Source of the DNA: Prevotella sp. | GTDB lineage: Bacteria > Bacteroidota > Bacteroidia > Bacteroidales > Bacteroidaceae | Direction of reading: 5' to 3' | NCBI GenBank assembly: GCA_017554105.1 | Contig: JAFZIY010000031.1 | Coordinates: forward strand, 1-64,000 | DNA: 64,000 nucleotides | Shown: in pieces, positions 31,161 through 37,501 of the stretch | Position numbering within the stretch: the stretch's first letter is position 1 | Layout: the number at the start of each line of letters is the position of its first letter | Made by a program: the position numbers and the translations under genes | The notes under the pieces: generated by a model | The model's database searches: none | What the model saw: the letters and a program-made list of their open reading frames with translations, nothing else | What the model was told of the DNA's origin: nothing

Positions 31161-31616
31161 ATGAGTGCAAGATACTATACTCGAAGGGAACTAATGAATA
31201 TGGCTGTGGAAGAAGTGTATAATCCAATGGCGAAATGGAAGTATGATGAGGTCATCACTATAAGCAGCGTTAGAAGATACACGGAACGTGGCTGGGGAGA
31301 TGTCTCAGGGAACAGATTGGCTTGGTATGCCACCAATTATACCGGCTATCATAAGACGCTCGACGTAATGGAAGGCCAGCGATACAAAGTGAAGGCGAAC
31401 AGTTCTGCTGCTACCACCATAATATTCTGCAACGACCATGTATGGGCGTCGAGAAAGGCAACAACACCCGCGGCATTGATATCAATACCCGCAGGAAAAG
31501 AGAGAGTGGTGACAGTACCGAGCGGATATTCCTACATGATGTTCCGATACGGAAACACCTCAATGGCAACAGTCTTCCTGCCCGAACGAATAGCACGACT
31601 CGTAGCATATGGATGA
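31161..31616 (+). CDS. Fibre tip protein, third YTRR paralogue
   Basis: This 151-residue protein starts MSARYYTRRELMNMAVEEVYNP and shares the YTRR tag with its two neighbours but has a different body: KWKYDEVITISSVRRYTERGWGDVSGNRLAWYATNYTGYHKTLDVMEGQRYKVKANSSAATTIIFC, a small beta-rich domain. The AAAGGAGG site and ATGA overlap copy those of 30,387. It could be an alternative receptor-binding tip expressed when the second leader is in frame. Confidence 0.6.
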   Translation: MSARYYTRRELMNMAVEEVYNPMAKWKYDEVITISSVRRYTERGWGDVSGNRLAWYATNYTGYHKTLDVMEGQRYKVKANSSAATTIIFCNDHVWASRKATTPAALISIPAGKERVVTVPSGYSYMMFRYGNTSMATVFLPERIARLVAYG

Positions 31617-31634
31617 TTTAAAAAAAAATATAAT

Positions 31635-31946
31635 ATGAAGCAATACAAAAAGACCGTGAACGGCGTCACGGAGTATTATCGCGAGCCGTTAATCGTTGGA
31701 AATAAGCATGTGCTTAATCCAACGGAAGAGATGATTTTGGCTGCTGGGTGGGAAGAGTATATCCCCGAAGAAGAGCCGAGTGAAGAATATCAGCCTACCT
31801 ACGAGGAAAGGGTGGTTGAATTGATTCGTCAGCGATATTCCATTGACGATGAGATAGCCATTCTACGGCAGAAAGAAACAAAGGCTGATGAATATGCCGC
31901 ATGGTACGCTTATTGTGAGCAGTGCAAGGCGGAAGCGAAAACATAA
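31635..31946 (+). CDS. Fibre assembly or chaperone-like protein
   Basis: This 103-residue protein reads KKTVNGVTEYYREPLIVGNKHVLNPTEEMILAAGWEEYIP, then an acidic stretch and a C-terminal helix (VVELIRQRYSIDDEIAILRQKETKADEYAAWYAYCEQCKAEAKT). The pattern 'npteem.laaGweeY.P...ryS.ddE.ailrq' is common to small proteins at the end of Bacteroidota phage tail operons, perhaps with a fibre chaperone role. It ends the late operon; a dense hairpin region with T runs follows. Confidence 0.6.
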   Translation: MKQYKKTVNGVTEYYREPLIVGNKHVLNPTEEMILAAGWEEYIPEEEPSEEYQPTYEERVVELIRQRYSIDDEIAILRQKETKADEYAAWYAYCEQCKAEAKT

Positions 31947-31953
31947 ATATGAT

Positions 31954-32080
31954 GCCCTCGGGGGCGGGCATAAAAAAGCCCCCAGCCTGTTAATATAGAC
32001 GCCAATCATTTATTAACAACGACACCGCAATAGTGCACAACTGGGGGTTAAATCCTTCGTCGCACTATTGCGTTTTTTTG
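31954..32080 (+). terminator. Late-operon terminator region (nested hairpins)
   Basis: CGCAATAGTGC (32,026-32,036) pairs with GCACTATTGCG (32,062-32,072), followed by TTTTTTT: a strong rho-independent terminator on the plus strand. GGGGGC/GCCCCC (31,960-31,983) forms a second hairpin just before it. Confidence 0.7.
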
Positions 32081-32099
32081 GTCTAATAAATGATTGGCG
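31970..32099 (-). ncRNA. Candidate structured phage RNA (minus strand)
   Basis: On the minus strand a -7 box TACCTTTG (32,103-32,110) lies just before a 16-bp stem (32,084-32,099 with 32,000-32,015). That stem encloses the 11-bp stem CGCAATAGTGC/GCACTATTGCG. The apical loop holds CCCCCAG, which can pair with CTGGGGG at 31,979-31,985 just before TTTTTT. This could give a pseudoknot or a competing terminator. Length would be about 125 nt. There is no clear -33 box and no known family; the same DNA also holds the plus-strand terminator. Confidence 0.4.
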
Positions 32100-32126
32100 G
32101 TACAAAGGTACTATTTTAAATTGAAA

Positions 32127-32369
32127 ATGACACTATTTGAGATATTAAATTTTAACAAAGAATTAATTGACAGGCTGATTTCGGTGGGGGTAAAGCTCGA
32201 CGATTGCCGTTATGTGACACTTTACGCAGACTATATGAAGATGCGCAGACGTGGTGAGAAGGTAACGTATATCGTGACCGTTCTCTCTGACAGATACAAG
32301 GTGAGTGAGCGCAAAGTGTATAACATCATCAAAAAGTTTGAGACTAACTGCACGGCTGGTGCAGTGTGA
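32127..32369 (+). CDS. Mor/C-like helix-turn-helix protein (putative)
   Basis: This 80-residue protein reads MTLFEILNFNKELIDRLISVGVKLDDCRYVTLYADYMKMRRRGEKVTYIVTVLSDRYKVSERKVYNIIKKFE. The end is a helix-turn-helix (VLSDRYKVSERKVYNIIKKF). The layout (helical first half, C-terminal helix-turn-helix) recalls the Mor/C activators of Mu, which turn on middle and late genes; the family match is weak. I chose ATG 32,127; an in-frame TTG at 32,094 lies in the hairpin region. Confidence 0.55.
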   Translation: MTLFEILNFNKELIDRLISVGVKLDDCRYVTLYADYMKMRRRGEKVTYIVTVLSDRYKVSERKVYNIIKKFETNCTAGAV

Positions 32370-32436
32370 TTTGCTGCAAACTTTCTTTTGTCTCGCTGAA
32401 AGTGGCAACCTTTGCAAAAACAAAACCAGCGAGAAA

Positions 32437-33267
32437 ATGAGAAAACAATACTTATCGGCACCACTTCCCTTCCAGGGACAGAAGCGGATGTTTGCCAAGG
32501 AGTACATCAAGGTGCTCCAGCAGTTCCCTGACGGCACGACCTTCGTGGACCTATTCGGCGGCTCTGGTTTATTATCACACATAGCCAAGTGCCAGAAGCC
32601 GCATTCCACTGTAGTGTATAATGACTTTGACGGTTACCGCCAGCGCTTGGAAGCCCTGCCCGTCACCAACGCGCTGCTGGCAGAACTGAGGGAGATAGTT
32701 GACGTGCCACGCCACAAGCCCATATTGGGAGAGGTCAAAGAGCGTGTGCTTTCATGCGTCCGCAAGTATGAGCACGACTACGGTTACATTGACTATATCA
32801 CGCTGTCTTCGTCGGTTATGTTTTCCATGAAATATGCCAATGAGTTCGCGGATCTGGAAAAGGAGACATTATATAATAATATAAGGACAACAGACTATGA
32901 GCCATGCCTGGACTACCTCGACGGTCTGACTATTACCTCCTGCGACTACAGGGAGGTATTCAATCAATACAAGGATGTGCCAGGCGTGGTGTTCCTGGTT
33001 GACCCTCCTTATCTGAGCACAGATTCCAAGACCTACAAGATGTACTGGAAACTATCTGACTACCTCGATGTGCTGACGGTGCTTGCTGGTCACAGGTTTA
33101 TCTATTTCACCTCGAACAAATCTTCTATCATTGAACTGTGCGATTGGATGGGAAGGCATCCGGAACTTGGAAATCCATTTGAGAACTGCCAGCGTCGCGA
33201 GTTCAACGCCCACATGAATTACAGCGCGTCCTACACGGACATTATGCTATATACGAAAGCCGCTTGA
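32437..33267 (+). CDS. Dam-like adenine-N6 DNA methyltransferase (D12 class)
   Basis: This 276-residue protein begins YLSAPLPFQGQKRMFAKEY and has motif I FVDLFGGSGLL, an ndfDGY segment, and motif IV DPPYLST (about 195), all in the order of D12-class (Dam) enzymes. It methylates adenine in a short site and may protect phage DNA from host restriction or control phage genes. A likely promoter (AACCTTTG at 32,407-32,414) lies 23 bp before ATG 32,437. It is followed 26 bp later by the ThyA-fold gene; the two may form a DNA-modification pair. Confidence 0.87.
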   Translation: MRKQYLSAPLPFQGQKRMFAKEYIKVLQQFPDGTTFVDLFGGSGLLSHIAKCQKPHSTVVYNDFDGYRQRLEALPVTNALLAELREIVDVPRHKPILGEVKERVLSCVRKYEHDYGYIDYITLSSSVMFSMKYANEFADLEKETLYNNIRTTDYEPCLDYLDGLTITSCDYREVFNQYKDVPGVVFLVDPPYLSTDSKTYKMYWKLSDYLDVLTVLAGHRFIYFTSNKSSIIELCDWMGRHPELGNPFENCQRREFNAHMNYSASYTDIMLYTKAA

Positions 33268-33292
33268 ACAACATTCTAATGCCATTAAAACG

Positions 33293-33931
33293 ATGAACAA
33301 ATACTATCAGATACTGGGCAAGGTTCTCGAACATGGGAAGACCCAGACCAACAAAAAAGGAAACATCCGCTACCTGCTGAATGAGCAGCTGTCATTGACT
33401 CCGGCTGACTTGCTCGACATCTTCGAGAGTCACGGCATTGCGAGAAAGAAACTGAAGAATGAGCTGCAACTATTCATGCAGGGTGAGCGGAACGTAGAAC
33501 GGTACCGCGACGTGGGCATCAACTGGTGGGACTACTGCGGGAGCGTGTTGGTGAACAGCTATCCGACCTACTTTGAGAAGCTGCCGCCACTCATTGCGAA
33601 GATAAACCGTGAAAAGCGCAACAGCAAAAACTATGTGCTGTTTCTGGGCGAGACGGGGGCGGAGAGTAATCAGGCGCCTTGTCTCAGTCTGGTGCAGTTC
33701 CAGATAGACGACGGGGAATTGGTGCTATCCGCATACCAGAGGAGCAGCGATGCCAACCTTGGCTTGCCGGCTGACATATACCACCTGTACTTGATGGCGC
33801 GACATATAGACCTGCCTTTGAAGTCAATCACGCTGAACCTCGGCAACGTACACATATACGAGAACAATATAGAGCGCACGCGCCAGTTGCTCGATGGCGA
33901 CGAGAATGTGCGGTTTGAGTTGAATACCTAA
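33293..33931 (+). CDS. ThyA-fold pyrimidine (hydroxy)methylase, dCMP-type active site
   Basis: Residues 76-100 (INWWDYCGSVLVNSYPTYFEKLPPL) and 129-190 align with thymidylate synthase. The catalytic Cys is in APCLSLVQF (Cys130 = E. coli 146), the phosphate-binding Arg in YQRSSD (Arg150 = 166; Asp153 = 169), then LGLPADI (Asp161 = Asn177) and NVHIY (His187, Tyr189 = 207, 209). Spacing from Cys to residue 161 equals that of E. coli ThyA exactly. Asp where ThyA has Asn is the change that gives dCMP preference in T4 dCMP hydroxymethylase. The usual His after Cys is Leu. At 212 residues it is shorter than ThyA (264). Product (5-hydroxymethyl- or 5-methyl-dCMP) cannot be told from sequence. Confidence 0.78.
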   Translation: MNKYYQILGKVLEHGKTQTNKKGNIRYLLNEQLSLTPADLLDIFESHGIARKKLKNELQLFMQGERNVERYRDVGINWWDYCGSVLVNSYPTYFEKLPPLIAKINREKRNSKNYVLFLGETGAESNQAPCLSLVQFQIDDGELVLSAYQRSSDANLGLPADIYHLYLMARHIDLPLKSITLNLGNVHIYENNIERTRQLLDGDENVRFELNT

Positions 33932-33952
33932 TAATGTAGTGAGTGAAAACAG

Positions 33953-33984
33953 AAACGCCTCAGATTTCTCTGGGGCGTTTTTTG
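33953..33984 (+). terminator. Terminator after the ThyA-fold gene
   Basis: AAACGCCTCAG and CTGGGGCGTTT form an 11-bp stem (one wobble pair) with a 6-nt loop and TTTTTT. Confidence 0.88.
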
Positions 33985-34012
33985 TGTGGGGAGGGAACCC
34001 TGAAAAAGAACT

Positions 34013-34104
34013 TTTCGTTTTGCGAAACGGAACGCTTCGTTTAATTTTTCAGGAACATTTCGTTTTGCGGATTATAATATTTCTTCGTTTGTAGTTTCAT
34101 TACA
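34013..34104. other. Prophage right end with four transposase-site-like repeats
   Basis: TTTCGTTTTGCG (34,013), GCTTCGTTTAAT (34,034), TTTCGTTTTGCG (34,058) and TTCTTCGTTTGT (34,081) share CGTTT at 34,016, 34,038, 34,061 and 34,086, that is 22, 23 and 25 bp apart. MuA binds about 22-bp sites arranged this way at Mu ends. The end itself is probably the CA of TTTCA (34,099) or TTACA (34,104). Confidence 0.65.
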
Positions 34105-34191
34105 AAGAAGTACCTGGGCAATACTTTTCTTCTTTGACCCATCATCAAGATGCCCGTTGATATCAGAAATTACTTTTTCGTATATTGTCAC
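34072..34191 (-). pseudogene. Host gene cut by the prophage (5' fragment)
   Basis: GTG 34,191 opens MTIYEKVISDINGHLDDGSKKKSIAQVLLC, a helical N-terminus that runs into the prophage end and stops after ten phage-derived codons. It lies just downstream of the restriction-modification gene on the same strand, so it was probably part of that defence operon. The rest should lie beyond the left end of the prophage. The start resembles abortive-infection type proteins (helix, then a 'kSIaqvLl' helix), but it is too short to name. Confidence 0.45.
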
Positions 34192-34293
34192 TTCTTATAC
34201 TTTTATCATTGTTTATTCTCTCATTTCAAGTTACCCACTAAGTGGTTTGGAGTTAACCTGTAACTAGAAAAGATATCGTGCCTGTACTTATAA

Positions 34294-36822
34294 TTATAAA
34301 ATGGATAGCGAGTCTTCTAATTTCTCTTCTGCTTTAGTGTAGAATAGTTGCGCATCCTTTTCTGCCTTTCGTAATTTATGAGACAAGTCTTTTTGCTTTT
34401 TAACAGAATCATCCAGAGTGTCAACTACAACGGAATTCAGCTGATCTGGCGTTAATTCTATAAGTCCTGTAGCTCCTGTATATGCCCTGTTTATTTGAAT
34501 CGCGCCAGCACCTTTTCGGATAAAATCTGCCAAATAATATGGATCTATTTTCTTACGGTTAACTCTTATTATTGTGACATGACCATCTACAATGGCAGGT
34601 ACATCCATATCAAAAACTGCAGATTTTCCTAAAGTACCATCTCCTGTTGATGCTACTAAAACATCATATTTTTCTGCTATAATATTAAAATGGTTGTTGG
34701 ATGTCTCATACTCTTCATAAACAGATTTCTCAATCCAATCATTGTTTTCACTTATAATGGTTCCGTATTTGGATATGTTTCCTGCTTTAATTACAATTGC
34801 AAAACCATCTTTTTCGTCAACATATTGTTCCAAATCAGGGCTTTTTCCACGTCCAGTTGATATCGTATTCAAATCTCTAATTGTGGTTTTGTTCTTTTCA
34901 TAAAGAGAATTAATAAGTTTCTTCGTCTTAGGATTCAAATATTTATAGTCAAATCGATGACACTCCTCAGAAAGAATATCTGATATTTTGATATAATAAA
35001 ACTCCCAATTGTTATCTGCATCTTGGTAAAAAGCAGACTTGTTGATAAATAAGTTTTTCGTAATGTCGTCTATTAACTGTTGGAAATTGAAGCCCCTAAT
35101 ATCATTTCCTGATGGATCATATCCCAAAGTGTTGAGTTTAACAAGATAAAAACTATAATCTTCATCGTTTTTGATTTCTTCATCTGTCTTTTTCTGCAAA
35201 TAAAGCAAACTTGATTTTACGTTTATCTTATTTGGTTTAAATGTTTCTATTGGTAATTCAACAATAGCCTTTATCTTACAAAAGTGTAATATCAGATTTC
35301 TAATAGGAATATTAGAATCTGTATTCAATATTCCTTGATCAATAACAGTGAAAATCTCTCCATTAGGTTTTGTAGATTTTATCATCTTCTCGATAAAAAG
35401 AACTTGCCCTTTGAAAGAATTCATATCATATTTCGCCTTATCTTCTTCTTTTAAACTACCATTTTCAGAAGTGCCAAATGGTGGATTAGTCATAATTACA
35501 TCCACATCAGGCATATCCATATTCCAGTTTTCTGCATCAGATGCCAAACTATTTTCATTTCTTATATTTGTTTGGCCGTCACCCGCAATTATCATATTCA
35601 TTTTAGCAGATGCTGCTACTGCTGGATTTGCGTCAGAACCAAAGAATGTGTTTTCTTTTATCCTTTTTCTTATGTTTTTGTATCTTTCAGCTGTCAGTTT
35701 GTTGTCTTCATATTCTTTGTCAAGTCTTTTAAGGTTCTTTTGCAACATATAGACTAAGAACCCTGCAGTACCACAAGCTGGATCTAATATCTTGAATTTT
35801 TTATTGCCGTCTAGGTTTTTAATTGTGTCATATATTTTATCCTCACCTAATATGGCATACATCAAATGAACCAGATTTCGAGGTGTAAAATACTGACCCA
35901 ATTTTTTCCCCTTAAGGGTTGCTCTTACATAATATTCAAATGCAGCTCCTTTAACATCAGTTGAACAATCAATAAATGAAATTGTATCCAATATTTTAAC
36001 AATCTCATAATATGTGTTAGCATTCTTAAGACCAACACCTTTACCTAAAACTTCCGAATACTTTGTCTCTTCTTTTATTTTACAGATCATCCTTTCTATT
36101 GATGCCTGAACTTGATCTGCCTCAGTTTTTTGCCTTTTTACTAATTCATAGAATCTGTACAAATATGGTAACTTAAATGCATTAGGCTTACCTAATTCAT
36201 CTTCAGCTTTCTCCTCTAGAAGTTTTAAAAACAATAGTTTAGAGAAATCCTCAAAAGCATCTTGTTCGTTATGTTCTATCTTTCTTATAATATTGTGACA
36301 TTTCTCAAATACAACATTCAACTGTCTTAAAGACAATCCCTGTCTATAAGGTAACGACAATTTATTTGACAGTGCTATATCATTACATTTTTTGTTAGCC
36401 TTAAAGAGTTTTAAAACCTGTGGTAATTCATTTCGTGTTGGTAGCTTGTCAACATAATCACCATCAAAAGCTATTCGTTCTTTAGTGATTGTATTAAAGC
36501 AGAAGATATTAACGCCATTTGTTAATACTGCAAACGGAACACCTTCTGCTTTTGCATATTTCAAGGCTTGTTTTTTATCTTTGGTATCTAATTTCTTTGA
36601 GATTTTCTTCGCTTCAATAATAAAGCACTTTTTGTTACCTATAGATACGAGAATATCAATATAACCTTTATTAATACCATCATTAGCCGTTACGCTTTCA
36701 AATGTCATATCGGTCTCAATGTCATAACCTCTTCTTTCTAAATACGGAAGGATTTTTTTTTGACAGTTTCTGTTTCTGATATATGCATATTGCTCATATT
36801 TATTAAACAATTTGTTCTCCAA
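34294..36822 (-). CDS. Single-chain restriction-modification enzyme (type IIG-like)
   Basis: This 842-residue protein joins three parts. Residues 30-130 are a type I HsdR-N-like nuclease: GYIDILVSIGNKKCFIIEAKK gives Asp56, Glu70 and Lys72 of a PD-(D/E)xK site. Residues 165-560 are an HsdM-like N6-adenine methylase with GQYFTPRNLV, motif I DPACGTAGFL (347-356) and motif IV NPPF (446-449). Residues 610-842 look like an HsdS-type target-recognition region ending in a coiled coil. Such fusions cut and methylate with one protein. The start codon is TTG. The DNA is much more AT-rich than the flanks, a sign of transfer. No separate S or R gene is seen. Confidence 0.8.
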   Translation of the reverse strand: MENKLFNKYEQYAYIRNRNCQKKILPYLERRGYDIETDMTFESVTANDGINKGYIDILVSIGNKKCFIIEAKKISKKLDTKDKKQALKYAKAEGVPFAVLTNGVNIFCFNTITKERIAFDGDYVDKLPTRNELPQVLKLFKANKKCNDIALSNKLSLPYRQGLSLRQLNVVFEKCHNIIRKIEHNEQDAFEDFSKLLFLKLLEEKAEDELGKPNAFKLPYLYRFYELVKRQKTEADQVQASIERMICKIKEETKYSEVLGKGVGLKNANTYYEIVKILDTISFIDCSTDVKGAAFEYYVRATLKGKKLGQYFTPRNLVHLMYAILGEDKIYDTIKNLDGNKKFKILDPACGTAGFLVYMLQKNLKRLDKEYEDNKLTAERYKNIRKRIKENTFFGSDANPAVAASAKMNMIIAGDGQTNIRNENSLASDAENWNMDMPDVDVIMTNPPFGTSENGSLKEEDKAKYDMNSFKGQVLFIEKMIKSTKPNGEIFTVIDQGILNTDSNIPIRNLILHFCKIKAIVELPIETFKPNKINVKSSLLYLQKKTDEEIKNDEDYSFYLVKLNTLGYDPSGNDIRGFNFQQLIDDITKNLFINKSAFYQDADNNWEFYYIKISDILSEECHRFDYKYLNPKTKKLINSLYEKNKTTIRDLNTISTGRGKSPDLEQYVDEKDGFAIVIKAGNISKYGTIISENNDWIEKSVYEEYETSNNHFNIIAEKYDVLVASTGDGTLGKSAVFDMDVPAIVDGHVTIIRVNRKKIDPYYLADFIRKGAGAIQINRAYTGATGLIELTPDQLNSVVVDTLDDSVKKQKDLSHKLRKAEKDAQLFYTKAEEKLEDSLSIL

Positions 36823-36823
36823 T

Positions 36824-36916
36824 TTACAAACTCACAGGCACAAGCCCTAATTTGTTAATACTCTCATTAGCCTTTTGCAAAGCCTCGTGGACTTCATTTA
36901 TTATATTTCCTCTTGT
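36824..36916 (-). other. Short open frame before the restriction gene
   Basis: A frame without ATG reads EVHEALQKANESINKLGLVPVSL and stops one base before the TTG start of the restriction gene. It looks like protein but is only about 30 codons. It may be a leader, a remnant or part of a longer N-terminus lost by a frameshift. Confidence 0.3.
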
Positions 36917-36929
36917 TTATTCTTCTGGT

Positions 36930-36937
36930 ACAAAGAT
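36930..36937 (-). promoter_or_regulatory. Promoter -7 box of the restriction-modification gene
   Basis: TATCTTTG on the minus strand, about 108 bp before the start codon; no exact TTTG at 19-bp spacing. Confidence 0.5.
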
Positions 36938-37501
36938 ATAACTTTCTTTTTTAAATCAGTGCAAATCTGGCATAAATATAGATAGGACTGATAAAAAAAA
37001 TTGATATTCGGTTTTTCAAATATAACAAACCGTTTAGTGCTAACTCAGTTTGGTGAATTATCAGTGTTCTAAATGGAACGTAAATAGACGATAAAAAAAT
37101 GAGATTTTACCGTTAAAAACAGTGGTAAAAAAGGCTGGTTTTTACCCCACCCCTGCCCACTCCCCTTAAAGGGGCGGGGAGACAATAGGGATGGCGCATA
37201 TAATATACGTTGAATTGCATAATGAGTGACACCATTATGCATTGCAATTTCGGCGATTTTACTCTGCAATTTCGGCGATTTTACTCTGCAATTCTGGCAG
37301 GTTTGCAAAGCAATCCTGGCAGGATTGCTCACCAAACCTGCCAGGATTGCTTTCACATACCTACATAACACTTATCAACTCTAGGGCAAAATAACGTGTA
37401 TTTACGTATAATTTTCGGTCATTTACGTTGAACGTTCTCCGCGAATTGCCGTAAATGGAACGTAAATAGACGATAAAAAGAGACCACTTTTGAACTTCGT
37501 A
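36938..37501. repeat. Non-coding repeat-rich spacer
   Basis: No gene is seen. It has a 28-bp direct repeat, TAAATGGAACGTAAATAGAC plus GATAAAAA, at 37,070-37,097 and 37,452-37,479. Between the copies lie a GGTAAAAA/TTTTTACC hairpin (37,124-37,146), a GC-rich palindrome (37,142-37,183), two head-to-tail copies of TGCAATTTCGGCGATTTTAC plus TC (37,243-37,286), and CCTGGCAGG palindromes (37,295-37,350). Confidence 0.65.

Larger units (their letters stand above)
1..34104. mobile_element. Mu-like (transposable) prophage, left end outside the window
   Basis: Gene content and order match a Mu-type phage: DDE transposase, MuB-like ATPase and Gam at the left; terminase, DUF935-type portal, gpF-like and gpG-like head genes; then protease/scaffold, capsid, tail and fibre genes. 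The left end is not in the window, because the transposase is already open at base 1. I place the right end near 34,099-34,104. Four TTCGTTT motifs, 22-25 bp apart, precede it, and the reading frame of a host gene starts just beyond it. The exact end and the target duplication cannot be fixed without the left end. Unlike Mu, the head/packaging genes are on the opposite strand from the early and tail genes. Confidence 0.93.
33985..34293. other. Prophage-host junction, mostly non-coding
   Basis: Holds the right-end repeats (to 34,104) and the interrupted 5' part of a host gene on the minus strand (34,105-34,191). From 34,192 to 34,293 I see nothing except the 3' flank of the restriction-modification gene. 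Confidence 0.6.

Noticed and set aside
29643-31616. Diversity-generating retroelement at the fibre genes
   Set aside because: The three YTRR genes share only N-termini and leaders; no template/variable repeat pair with adenine changes and no reverse transcriptase gene.
37243-37350. CRISPR-like or attachment-site repeats
   Set aside because: Only two exact 22-bp copies in direct contact and then degenerate palindromes; no spacers, no integrase.
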